The position numbers were made by a program, and so were the translations under genes. This document shows, in pieces, positions 19,206 to 29,039 of a stretch of DNA of 64,000 nucleotides (the first letter of the stretch is position 1; each line of letters begins with the position of its first letter). Below the pieces are notes generated by a model, which made no database searches, was not told the origin of the DNA, and worked only from the letters and a program-made list of their open reading frames with translations. The DNA is taken from contig CALTTS010000004.1 in the NCBI GenBank assembly GCA_943912265.1, forward strand, positions 62,001-126,000. The letters run 5' to 3'. The stretch comes from an uncultured Xanthomonas sp. GTDB lineage: Bacteria > Pseudomonadota > Gammaproteobacteria > Xanthomonadales > Xanthomonadaceae.

Positions 19206-20333
19206 TCAGGCCAGCAGCCCTTCGACCAGGCGCCCGTACAGGGCCGGCAATGCCTCCAGGTCGGCCACGCGCACGTGCTCGTCGACCTGGTGGATGGAAG
19301 CGTTGACCGGGCCGACCTCGATGCACTGCGCGCCGAGCGGGGCGATGAAGCGCGCATCGGAAGTGCCGCCGCCGGTGCTTTCCTCCGGCGCCGCACCGGC
19401 GAACCCGCCCAGCACCTCGCGCGCCACGCTGCGCAGCCTGCCTTCCGGCGTGTAGAACGGCTCGCCGCTGCGGTGCCACGCCAGCACGTAGTCCAGGCCG
19501 TGGCGGTCGAGCAGCGCGGCGATCTCCCGCTCCAGCGCCGGCGCGTCCCAGTGCGGGGTGTAGCGCAGGTTGAACAGCACCTGCAGCTCGCCGGGGATCA
19601 CGTTGTTGGCACCGGTGCCGGCGTGGATGTTGGAAATCTGCAGGCTGGTCGGCGGGAAGCTCTCGTAGCCCTCGTCCCAGACGCGCGCGGCCAGTTCGGC
19701 CAGCGCCGGCGCGGCCAGGTGGATCGGGTTGCGCGCCTTGTGCGGATAGGCCACGTGGCCCTGCACGCCCTTCACCGTCAAGGTGCCGGACAGGCTGCCG
19801 CGGCGCCCCACCCGCAGCAGGTCGCCCAGCCGGGCGGTCGAGGACGGCTCGCCGGTGATGCACCAATCGATGCGCTGGCCGCGCTCGGCGAACACGCGCG
19901 CGACATGGCGCACGCCGTCGATCGCGTCGCCTTCCTCGTCGGAGGTCAGCAGCACGGCCAGCGTGCCCGGATGGTCGGGATGGGCGGCGGCGAAACGCTC
20001 GGCGGCGACCACGAATGCGGCCACGCTGCCCTTCATGTCGGCCGCGCCACGGCCGTACAGCACGCCGTCGCGCACCTCCGGCACGAACGGATCGCTGCGC
20101 CACGCCGCGCGCGGGCCCGGCGGCACCACGTCGGTATGGCCGAGCAGCACCAGCACCGGCCCGCCCTCGCCGTGCGTGGCCCACAGGTTGTCGACCGCGC
20201 CGAAGCGCAGCCGCTCGCAGGCGAAGCCGGCCTTCTCCAGCCGCGCGGCGATCAGCGCCTGGCAGCCGGCATCGTCCGGCGTCACCGACGGGCGGGCGAT
20301 CAGTTCGCGGGCAAGTTCGAGCACGTCACTCAT
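19206..20333 (-). CDS. dapE: Succinyl-diaminopimelate desuccinylase
   Basis: A 375-residue M20 metallohydrolase of the lysine/diaminopimelate pathway that removes succinate from N-succinyl-LL-diaminopimelate. Zinc and catalytic segments are visible: GHTDVVPPG, GRGAADMKG, TSDEEGDAIDG, CITGEPSS and, near the end, the STGGGTSDARF motif with VGPVNASIHQVDE. The length is usual for DapE. The start at 20333 (MSDVLELAREL) lies at the beginning of homology. It is preceded by the ArsC/Spx-like gene and by dapD, the enzyme of an earlier step. A spacer of 125 bases with a striking inverted repeat separates it from its upstream neighbour. Confidence 0.96.
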   Translation of the reverse strand: MSDVLELARELIARPSVTPDDAGCQALIAARLEKAGFACERLRFGAVDNLWATHGEGGPVLVLLGHTDVVPPGPRAAWRSDPFVPEVRDGVLYGRGAADMKGSVAAFVVAAERFAAAHPDHPGTLAVLLTSDEEGDAIDGVRHVARVFAERGQRIDWCITGEPSSTARLGDLLRVGRRGSLSGTLTVKGVQGHVAYPHKARNPIHLAAPALAELAARVWDEGYESFPPTSLQISNIHAGTGANNVIPGELQVLFNLRYTPHWDAPALEREIAALLDRHGLDYVLAWHRSGEPFYTPEGRLRSVAREVLGGFAGAAPEESTGGGTSDARFIAPLGAQCIEVGPVNASIHQVDEHVRVADLEALPALYGRLVEGLLA

Positions 20334-20381
20334 GGGAAGGACACCTGTTGCGGGGCGATGGCGCACCGGCGGACGACGGCG

Positions 20382-20448
20382 CCATGCGCATGATCGGGCG
20401 CGACCGCAGGCATGGGCGCGGGGATGGTCCGATCCATCATGCGCATGG
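20382..20448. repeat. Inverted repeat between the ArsC-like gene and dapE
   Basis: CCATGCGCATGAT (20382-20394) and its exact reverse complement ATCATGCGCATGG (20436-20448) are separated by 41 bases. Each arm contains the 10-base palindrome CATGCGCATG; the two palindrome centres are 55 bases apart. It could be a folded RNA in the operon message or a paired protein site; the sequence does not decide. Confidence 0.7.
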
Positions 20449-20458
20449 TGGCCTGCAC

Positions 20459-20818
20459 CTACGTGATGCCGAAGCGCTTCTTGAAGCCGTTGTCGGAGAA
20501 GCCCTGGGTGAGCACGCCGTCGTCGGTGACCACCACCGGCCGACGGATCAGCTGCGGGTGCTCGCGCAGCAGCAGCTTCCACTCGGCCTCGCTGCCGGGC
20601 GCCTTGCGGCTGTCCGGCAGCTGGCGCCAGGTGGTCGAGGACTTGTTGACCAGCGCGTCGAAGCCGCCGGCCTTGTGCGCCCATTCCACCAGGGTCTCGG
20701 GGCTGGGCTTGGCATCGCGGTAGTCGACGAAGGTGTACGGCACGCCGAAGCGGTCCAGCCACTTGGTCGCCTTCCGGCAGGTGTCGCAGTTCTTCAGGCC
20801 GTAGAGCGTGGTCGTCAT
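20459..20818 (-). CDS. ArsC/Spx/MgsR-family protein (YffB-like)
   Basis: A 119-residue thioredoxin-fold protein of the ArsC/Spx family. It begins MTTTLYGLKNCDTCRKATKW, with a CDTC motif near residues 11-14, followed by FGVPYTFVDYRD and the conserved C-terminal IRRPVVV and GFSDNGFKKRF segments. This matches the YffB subgroup, which is found next to dapE in many bacteria; some are proposed to act as glutathione-dependent thiol reductases, but the physiological role is unknown. The start at 20818 is 8 bases after the dapD stop, so it is part of the dap operon. Confidence 0.88.
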   Translation of the reverse strand: MTTTLYGLKNCDTCRKATKWLDRFGVPYTFVDYRDAKPSPETLVEWAHKAGGFDALVNKSSTTWRQLPDSRKAPGSEAEWKLLLREHPQLIRRPVVVTDDGVLTQGFSDNGFKKRFGIT

Positions 20819-20826
20819 CGCCGGCC

Positions 20827-21678
<852 letters not shown>

Positions 21679-21700
21679 CAGTGAAATCTCCGTCATTCAT

Positions 21701-24337
21701 TCATTGCTTTTTTTCGGGGTCCAGGCAGGCGTGCAGCGCATCGAGCAGCGCCTGTCGGCGGGATTCGTCGGCCACCGGCCGGTTGTCTTCGTCGGTGATC
21801 TCGAACAGGTCCTCGGCACGCTCGCCGAAGGTGGCGATGCGCGCGTTGTGCACGCGCAGGCGGCAGTCGCGCAGCACCTGCGCGACCTCGGCCAGCAGGC
21901 CGGGACGGTCCGGGCACACCAGGGCCAGCACCGAGCTGCGGCCGTTGCGGCGCGTGCGCAGCTCGATCTTCGGGGGGAAGCGGAAATACTTGAGCTGGCG
22001 CGGCAAGGCGCGCCGCGACACGCGGATCTGCTCCAGCGGCCGCGCCAGCGCCTCGCCCAGCGCGGCCTGCAGCGCGTCGGCGTCGCCGGTGGCGAAGCTG
22101 TCCGCCGGCACCACCTCGAAGGTGTCGAACACGGTGCCCTTGCGCCCGTTCAGCACGTGCGCCTGGTGCACGCCGTAGCCGTTGCGGTCGAGCGTGGCGA
22201 GGATCGCGGCGAACAGGCCGTCGCGGTCGGGCGAATGCACGAACACCTCCAGCGCGTCGCCCTCCTCGCCGACCGGGCGCACGCGCACGCCGGTGTCGCC
22301 GAGCTTGAGGTCGATCAGCGTCGCCGCCTGCCAGGCCACCTGCTCGGCGCGCCCGCGCAGGAAGCTCTCGTCCGGCATGATCGCGAACTGGCGGGCGATC
22401 ACCTCGTCGTCGTGGCCCTTCTCGGCCAGCAGCCGGCGCACGGCCTCGCGCGCCTCGGCCAGCCGCGCGTTGCGGTCGATGCCGGCCTCGCCGCCTTCGC
22501 GCAGCACCCGGCGCGTGGCGAAGTACAGGTCGGCCAGCAGCCGGTCCTTCCAGGCGTTCCACATCTTCGGGCTGGTGCCGGCGATGTCGGCGCAGGTGAG
22601 CAGGTACAGGTAGTCCAGCCGCTCGCGGGTTTCCACCAGGCGGGCGAACCCGCAGATCACCTCCGGGTCGGCGATGTCCTGCTTCTGCGCGGTGGTGGAC
22701 ATCTTCAGGTGCTGGCGCACCAGCCACGCCACCAGCCCGGTATCGGCCGCGCTCAGCCCGTGCGCTTCGCAGAATTCGCGCGCGTCCACCGCGCCGAGTT
22801 CGGAATGGTCGCCGCCGCGGCCCTTGCCGATGTCGTGGAACAGGCCGGCCAGCAGCAGCAGCTCGGGCTTGCGCAGGCGCGGCCACACCTCGTGGGCGAT
22901 CGAGAAGCGCTCGTCGCACCGGGCCGAGGCGAACGAGGCGATGTTGCGCAACACCATCAGCGTGTGCTGGTCCACCGTGTAGACGTGGAACAGGTCGAAC
23001 TGCATGCGCCCGGACACCTGCGCGAACGCCGGCAGCCATTGCGCCAGCACGCCGAGCCGGGCCATGCGCGAGAGCGTGTCGACCGCGCGCGGGCCGCGCA
23101 TCAGCGCCATGAACGCCGCGCGCGCGCCGGCATCGGCATCGACGTAGGCCGGCAGGCGCCGCAGCGATTCGGCCAGCGCGCGGGCGGTGCGCGAGTGCAG
23201 GCCACGCACCTGCGGCCGTGCCGCCCACGCGGAGAACAGCGCGAACACGCGGTGGATGTCGTGGTGCGGCCAGTGCGGGTCGCGCGCGGCGATGTAGCCG
23301 CGGCGCAGCTCGAATTCGGCATCGACCGGCTCCGGCACCGCCTCGCCGTCGAACTGTTCCTCGAAGCGCTGCAGCAGCCGGTCGCCCAGGCGCAGGATGA
23401 GCGCGGCGCTGCGGTAGAACGCCTGCATCATCTTCTCCACGCCCAGGCTCTGCGCGTCGTCGGCGTAGCCCAGCCGCTCGGCCAGCGTCTTCTGGTAGTC
23501 GAAGCGCAGGCGCTCCTCCGGCCGGCGCGCCACCAGGTGCAGGCCGTAGCGCAGGCGCGAGAGCAGCTTGCGCTCGCGGCGCAGCGCCTCGGCCTCGTCG
23601 TGGCCGAGGTGGCCCAGCCCGACCAGCGCGTCCAGGTCGCGCACGCCGTAGGTGCGCAGGGCCATCCAGCCGAGCGTGTGCAGGTCGCGCAGGCCGCCCG
23701 GGCCTTCCTTGATGTTCGGCTCGAGGTTGTCGGCGGTGTTGTCGAAACGCTGGTGCCGGGCCTGCAGCTCCTCGCGCTTGGCCAGGAAGAAGGCATGCGG
23801 CGGCCACACCCGCGACGGCGCGGTCGCATCGTCCAGCTGCGCCTGGCCGCCATCGGCGACCGCCAGCCCGCGCGCCTCGATCAGCGCCGTCATCACGCTC
23901 TGGTCGTCGGCGCAGGCCTGCGTGCACTCCGCGGGCGAACGCACCGCGTGGCTGACCGGCACGCCGGCGTCCCACAGCAGCGCGAAGAAGCGCGACAGCG
24001 CCTCGTGGCCGGCCTGCTGGCGCGCCGGCTCGCCGAGCACCAGCACGTCGATGTCCGAGCACGGGAACAGCTCGCCGCGCCCGTAGCCGCCGACCGCGAA
24101 CAGCGACAGCCCGCTGCCGGCCGGCAGGCAGCGCCGCCAGGCCCGCGTCAGTGCATCGTCGACGATCCGCCGGCGCAGGCCGAGCAGGCGGTCGATGTCG
24201 TCGCCCTGGTCGAAGCGGCGGCCCAGCCGGGCGTCGGCATGGGCGATGGCGGCCCGCGTGTCCGCCGCCCATGCGGCATCGTCACCCTCGCCGGCAGGCA
24301 CCTCGCGTGCGGCGCTGGGGACGGCGCCGGGAATCAC
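21701..24337 (-). CDS. glnD: [Protein-PII] uridylyltransferase / uridylyl-removing enzyme
   Basis: An 878-residue bifunctional nitrogen sensor that uridylylates PII when glutamine is low and deuridylylates it when high. The nucleotidyltransferase motif GGYGRGELFPCSDIDVLVL lies near residues 80-98, the HD hydrolase motif LFHDIGKGRGGDHSE near 500, and two ACT domains (VFVHSPDRDGLFA and LVCPDRPGLLAEVAQVLRDC) occupy the C-terminus. The start is read as GTG 24337, whose last bases overlap the map stop codon as GTGA, indicating coupled translation; there is no separate ribosome site. Its place beside dap genes and asnB joins nitrogen sensing to aspartate-family synthesis. Confidence 0.95.
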   Translation of the reverse strand: MIPGAVPSAAREVPAGEGDDAAWAADTRAAIAHADARLGRRFDQGDDIDRLLGLRRRIVDDALTRAWRRCLPAGSGLSLFAVGGYGRGELFPCSDIDVLVLGEPARQQAGHEALSRFFALLWDAGVPVSHAVRSPAECTQACADDQSVMTALIEARGLAVADGGQAQLDDATAPSRVWPPHAFFLAKREELQARHQRFDNTADNLEPNIKEGPGGLRDLHTLGWMALRTYGVRDLDALVGLGHLGHDEAEALRRERKLLSRLRYGLHLVARRPEERLRFDYQKTLAERLGYADDAQSLGVEKMMQAFYRSAALILRLGDRLLQRFEEQFDGEAVPEPVDAEFELRRGYIAARDPHWPHHDIHRVFALFSAWAARPQVRGLHSRTARALAESLRRLPAYVDADAGARAAFMALMRGPRAVDTLSRMARLGVLAQWLPAFAQVSGRMQFDLFHVYTVDQHTLMVLRNIASFASARCDERFSIAHEVWPRLRKPELLLLAGLFHDIGKGRGGDHSELGAVDAREFCEAHGLSAADTGLVAWLVRQHLKMSTTAQKQDIADPEVICGFARLVETRERLDYLYLLTCADIAGTSPKMWNAWKDRLLADLYFATRRVLREGGEAGIDRNARLAEAREAVRRLLAEKGHDDEVIARQFAIMPDESFLRGRAEQVAWQAATLIDLKLGDTGVRVRPVGEEGDALEVFVHSPDRDGLFAAILATLDRNGYGVHQAHVLNGRKGTVFDTFEVVPADSFATGDADALQAALGEALARPLEQIRVSRRALPRQLKYFRFPPKIELRTRRNGRSSVLALVCPDRPGLLAEVAQVLRDCRLRVHNARIATFGERAEDLFEITDEDNRPVADESRRQALLDALHACLDPEKKQ

Positions 24338-25113
24338 AGGCAGTCGTTGTCGTCGCCGGGCACGCGGGTCAGCACCTCGACGCCGTCGTGCGTGACCACC
24401 ACGGTGTGCTCCCACTGCGCCGACAGCTTGCGGTCCTTGGTGACCACGGTCCAGCCATCGGGCAGGGTCTTGGTGTAGCGCGAGCCCTCGTTGACCATCG
24501 GCTCGATGGTGAAGGTCATGCCTTCCTTCAGCACCAGCCCTTCGCCGGGACGGCCGTAGTGCAGCACCTGCGGCTCGTCGTGGTAGACGGTGCCGATCCC
24601 GTGGCCGCAATACTCGCGCACCACGCTGAAGCGTTCGGCCTCGACGTACGACTGGATCGCGTGGCCGACGTCGCCGAGCGTGGCGCCGGGCCGGACCACG
24701 CGGATGCCGCGCCACATCGCCTCGCGGGTCACGTCCACCAGCCGGCGGGCCATGACCGACGGGTTGCCGACCAGGTACATGCGGCTGGTGTCGCCGTGCC
24801 AGCCGTCCTTGATGACGGTGACGTCGATGTTGACGATGTCGCCGTCCTTGAGCGTCTTGCCCTCGTTCGGGATGCCGTGGCAGATGACGTGGTTGACCGA
24901 CGTGCACACGGTCTTGGGATAGCCGTGGTAGCCGACGTTGGCCGGGATGGCCTTCTGCACGTCGACGATGTGGTCGTGGCAGATGCGGTCGAGCTCCTCG
25001 GTGGTCACGCCGGGCTTCACGTACGGCGCCACGACCTGGAGCACCTCGGCGGCCAGGCGGCCGGCGACGCGCATCTTCTCGATTTCCTCAGGGGTCTTGA
25101 TCTGGATAGCCAT
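24334..25113 (-). CDS. map: Type I methionine aminopeptidase
   Basis: A 259-residue dimetal peptidase that removes the starting methionine from new proteins. Metal-binding segments can be read in order: NIDVTVIKDGWHGDTSRMY (two Asp), GHGIGTVYHDEPQVLHYG (His), FTIEPMVNEGS (Glu) and the final Glu in AQWEHTVVVT; CHGIPN carries the substrate-side His. The length is normal for type I. The start at 25113 (MAIQIKTPEEIEK) lies at the start of homology. The gene is divergent from rpsB across a 359-base gap and overlaps glnD by four bases. Confidence 0.96.
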   Translation of the reverse strand: MAIQIKTPEEIEKMRVAGRLAAEVLQVVAPYVKPGVTTEELDRICHDHIVDVQKAIPANVGYHGYPKTVCTSVNHVICHGIPNEGKTLKDGDIVNIDVTVIKDGWHGDTSRMYLVGNPSVMARRLVDVTREAMWRGIRVVRPGATLGDVGHAIQSYVEAERFSVVREYCGHGIGTVYHDEPQVLHYGRPGEGLVLKEGMTFTIEPMVNEGSRYTKTLPDGWTVVTKDRKLSAQWEHTVVVTHDGVEVLTRVPGDDNDCL

Positions 25114-25187
25114 GCGGGGATTATGGCGCATCGTCCCGGCGCTTGCCCGGTCCGGTCGTCCTTCCCGCGCCACCACGGCCGCGCCGT

Positions 25188-25216
25188 TTGCGGCAATTCA
25201 TGTTCCCGCCTATAAT
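25188..25216 (+). promoter_or_regulatory. Sigma-70 promoter of rpsB-tsf
   Basis: TTGCGG (25188-25193), 17 bases, perfect TATAAT (25211-25216). One of only two exact TATAAT hexamers I noticed in intergenic DNA of this window. Confidence 0.75.
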
Positions 25217-25222
25217 CCGCCG

Positions 25223-25472
25223 GCTCGGCAGGGCCACAAGCGCCTGCCGGCACGCCCACGTCGGGCGGCAAGCGAGGCGGCAGCCGCCGTTTTCGCGGAC
25301 GAATCCACACCTGCCAGCCCCATCCCGTGCCGGGGTGCTCCGCGAGGAGTTCGGTCACGGAGGCGGCGGGGAAGCCCAACCCCGGAACCATCGCGCGGCA
25401 CGTCCGCGCCCCCACGAGCAGGCCGCACGCAAACGGCTGCCGCGGGCCGGTTCCCCATCAGGAGTCACCGCA
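25223..25472 (+). promoter_or_regulatory. Long 5' leader of rpsB
   Basis: About 250 untranslated bases run from the promoter to the rpsB ATG, rich in potential GC stems such as GGCGGCAAGCGAGGCGGCAG (25264-25283 region). In gammaproteobacteria the rpsB leader is known to carry a conserved structure used for autorepression by protein S2. I infer the same here, but I have not modelled the fold. No reading frame in it looks coding. Confidence 0.45.
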
Positions 25473-26261
25473 ATGCCCCAGATCACCATGCGCCAGATGC
25501 TCGAAGCCGGCGTCCACTTCGGCCACCAGACCCGCTACTGGAACCCGAAGATGGCCCCGTACATCTTCGGCGCCCGCGGCAAGATCCACATCATCAACCT
25601 CGAGAAGACCGTCCCGGCCTTCAACGACGCGATGAACTTCATCTCCGGCATCGCCCAGAAGCGCGGCACCATCCTGTTCGTCGGCACCAAGCGCAGCGCG
25701 CGCGAGGCGATCAAGAACGAGGCCGAGCGTTGCGGCCAGCCGTTCATGACCCAGCGCTGGCTGGGCGGCACGCTGACCAACTTCGCCACCGTGAAGAAGT
25801 CGGTTGCCCGCCTGAAGGAGCTGGAAGCGGCCGAGACCAACGGCACCTTCGACAAGCTGGTCAAGCACGAAGTGCTGGGCCTGCGCCGCGAGCGCGACAA
25901 GCTGGAAGCCTCGCTGGGCGGCATCAAGGAAATGAACCACCTGCCCGACGCCCTGTTCGTGATCGACATCGGCCACGAGGACATCGCCATCAAGGAAGCC
26001 AAGAAGCTGGGCATCCCGGTGGTGGCCGTGGTCGACACCAACTACGACCCGTCGCTGGTGGACTACGCGATCCCGGGCAACGACGACGCCATCCGCGCCG
26101 TGCAGCTGTACGCCTCCGCCGCCTCCGACGCCGTGCTGGAAGGCAAGGCCGCCGCGCCGAACTCGGCCAGCGTCCGCGAGGAGGAGTTCGCCGAGGCCGG
26201 CGAAGCCGCCGCCCCGGCCAAGAAGGCCCCGCGCAAGGCCAAGGCCGAAGCGGCCGAGTAA
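25473..26261 (+). CDS. rpsB: 30S ribosomal protein S2
   Basis: A 262-residue small-subunit protein. It begins MPQITMRQMLEAGVHFGHQTRYWNPKM and contains the S2 signatures (FVGTKRSAREAI, RWLGGTLTNF, IPVVAVVDTNYDP). The C-terminus has an Ala/Lys/Glu-rich extension of about 30 residues, typical of this lineage. A strong ribosome site AGGAGT precedes the ATG. It is followed by tsf 124 bases later, as in most bacteria, with a hairpin in between. Confidence 0.98.
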   Translation: MPQITMRQMLEAGVHFGHQTRYWNPKMAPYIFGARGKIHIINLEKTVPAFNDAMNFISGIAQKRGTILFVGTKRSAREAIKNEAERCGQPFMTQRWLGGTLTNFATVKKSVARLKELEAAETNGTFDKLVKHEVLGLRRERDKLEASLGGIKEMNHLPDALFVIDIGHEDIAIKEAKKLGIPVVAVVDTNYDPSLVDYAIPGNDDAIRAVQLYASAASDAVLEGKAAAPNSASVREEEFAEAGEAAAPAKKAPRKAKAEAAE

Positions 26262-26272
26262 TCGTGCCGCCA

Positions 26273-26301
26273 TGCCGCCGCGCCAGACTCGCGCGGCGGC
26301 A
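26273..26301 (+). terminator. Hairpin between rpsB and tsf
   Basis: TGCCGCCGCGC (26273-26283) pairs perfectly with GCGCGGCGGCA (26291-26301) around CAGACTC. There is no T run after it, so it may be a partial terminator, RNA-processing site or stability element rather than a full stop. Confidence 0.5.
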
Positions 26302-26385
26302 CTCCCGGGCGCTGCGCCGCCCGGACATCCACCGGCACGGGCCTGAACGACCCGTGCCGCATCGCATACAGACAGAGGTCATCCC

Positions 26386-27261
<876 letters not shown>

Positions 27262-27288
27262 GGTTCCGCCTCCCTGCCGATGCATTCC

Positions 27289-27316
27289 ACAAGGCCGCGG
27301 GAAACCGCGGCCTTGT
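27289..27316 (+). terminator. Terminator-like hairpin after tsf
   Basis: A perfect 12-bp stem, ACAAGGCCGCGG (27289-27300) with CCGCGGCCTTGT (27305-27316), closed by a GAAA tetraloop. The T run is poor (TTGTCC). Confidence 0.65.
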
Positions 27317-27400
27317 CCGTTCGGGGATTCGCGTTTCCAGGACCCGCATCCCGTTCCGGTTACTGCATAATCTCCGGCGGTCACCCAAGTCCTGCCCAAG

Positions 27401-28906
27401 ATGTACCCACTCCTGGAATCCTCGCTGACCCACTGCCGCAACCTGCCTTCGCCGCCGGGGGTCGCCATGCGCATCATCGACATGGCGCAGGATCCGGACG
27501 TCGATCTGGTCAGCATGACCGAGGTGATCTCGCTGGATTCGGCACTCAGCGCGCGCATGCTGAGGATCGCCAATTCGCCGCTGTACGCCACCCGCCGCCG
27601 GGTGGAGAACCTCGGCCAGGCGCTGACCATCCTCGGCGTCAACGCGGCGATGAACCTCGCCCTCGGCTTCTCGCTGGTGCAGGGGCTGGCCGGGGACGAC
27701 ATGCCGCGGCAGTACGACCGCATCTGGCGCCGCAGCGTGCTCTCCGCGCTGGCCGCGCGCCTGCTCGGCCAGCGCCTGGGGCAACGCAAGCTCGAGGAAC
27801 TGATGATGGCCGGGCTGCTGCAGGACATCGGCGTGCTGGCCCTGCTGTGCCTGCAGCCGGAGCGCTACGCCGCCCTGCTCGCCTCCACCCCGGACAACGC
27901 CCGCCTGCTCGAACGCGAGCGCGAGGCCTTCGGCGACGACCACAGCGTGGTCGGCCACTGGCTGGCCAGCCACTGGGGCCTGCCGGACTACCTGCGCCGC
28001 GCCATCCTGGCCAGCGAATCGGAGCAGGCCGACAGCGTGTTCGAGCGCTGCGTGGCCGTGTCCGGCAGCATCGCCGACATCTGGCTGTCGGCGGACACCG
28101 AGGCCAGTTTCGCCCTGGCCACACGGCGCATGCAGGAACTGCTCGACCTCGACGGGGACGCGCTGAACGCGCTGATCACCGAGATGTCCCAGTCCCTGCC
28201 CGACATCTGCACCCTGTTCGACGTCACCATCCCCCAGCCCGAAGGCGTGACCGCCCTGCTCGAACAGGCCCAGGAACTGCTGATGCTGCGCAACCTGCAG
28301 CAGCTGCAGAGCGTCACCGAGGCGCGCCGCCAGGCCGACGAGAGCGAATCGCGGCTGCGCCAGCTGTCCGAACAGGTCGCGCGCGACCCGCTGACCGGCA
28401 TCTTCAACCGCGCCCAGCTCGAGGAACTGCTCGCCAAGGAATTCGGCATCGCCCAGCGCTTCGGCTGGCCGTTGTCGGTGGCCTTCATCGACCTGGACGA
28501 CTTCAAGAAGGTCAACGACCGCCACGGCCATCTGGTCGGCGACCAGGTGTTGCGCAACTTCGCCCAGGCCCTCGAAGCCGGGCTGCGCAAGAGCGACGTG
28601 GTGGCCCGTTTCGGCGGCGAGGAATTCGTCGTGCTGCTGCCCAACACGCCGCTGGGCAATGCGGCCACCATCATCGAGCGGCTGCGCGAACGGATATCGA
28701 CCCTGCCGATGGCGACCACCGAGGAGCGGCAGGCCATCCATGTCACGTTCTCGGCCGGCCTGGCCACGGAAAGCGGCGAGGAGCACCACGCCGACACCCA
28801 GGCCCTGCTGAAAGCCGCCGACGACGCGCTCTACGGCGCCAAGCGCGACGGCCGCAACCGCGTGGTCAGCGGCCACCGCCCGATCCCGGGCGACACCGCC
28901 CACTGA
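27401..28906 (+). CDS. HDOD domain protein with C-terminal GGDEF diguanylate cyclase domain
   Basis: A 501-residue predicted cytoplasmic signalling protein. The HDOD output/sensor domain spans about residues 10-205, beginning LPSPPGVAMRIIDMAQDPD. A coiled-coil linker (about 300-330, many Gln, Glu and Arg) joins it to the cyclase domain, which carries active-site GGEEF at 405-409 and the I-site RKSD at 396-399. It should make cyclic di-GMP with product feedback. It stands alone between the tsf hairpin and a bidirectional terminator; CATAAT at 27366-27371 may be its -10, but no matching -35 is seen. It is the second GGEEF protein in the window. Confidence 0.9.
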   Translation: MYPLLESSLTHCRNLPSPPGVAMRIIDMAQDPDVDLVSMTEVISLDSALSARMLRIANSPLYATRRRVENLGQALTILGVNAAMNLALGFSLVQGLAGDDMPRQYDRIWRRSVLSALAARLLGQRLGQRKLEELMMAGLLQDIGVLALLCLQPERYAALLASTPDNARLLEREREAFGDDHSVVGHWLASHWGLPDYLRRAILASESEQADSVFERCVAVSGSIADIWLSADTEASFALATRRMQELLDLDGDALNALITEMSQSLPDICTLFDVTIPQPEGVTALLEQAQELLMLRNLQQLQSVTEARRQADESESRLRQLSEQVARDPLTGIFNRAQLEELLAKEFGIAQRFGWPLSVAFIDLDDFKKVNDRHGHLVGDQVLRNFAQALEAGLRKSDVVARFGGEEFVVLLPNTPLGNAATIIERLRERISTLPMATTEERQAIHVTFSAGLATESGEEHHADTQALLKAADDALYGAKRDGRNRVVSGHRPIPGDTAH

Positions 28907-28986
28907 ACCGAGCCGCCGCGGCCCGCTGCACCCGCCGTCGCGGCGGCATGCATACGACACGCGAGAAAGCGGCGCGCTGAAAAGAG

Positions 28987-29013
28987 GAAGGGCGGCCATT
29001 GGCCGCCCTTCCG
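28987..29013. terminator. Bidirectional terminator between convergent genes
   Basis: A perfect 12-bp stem, GGAAGGGCGGCC (28987-28998) with GGCCGCCCTTCC (29002-29013), loop ATT. It lies between the stop codons of the HDOD-GGDEF gene and the autotransporter. A-rich sequence before it and GGTTTC after it give only weak U tracts. Confidence 0.7.
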
Positions 29014-29039
29014 GTTTCACGACACGCGGGAGCCGCCGG

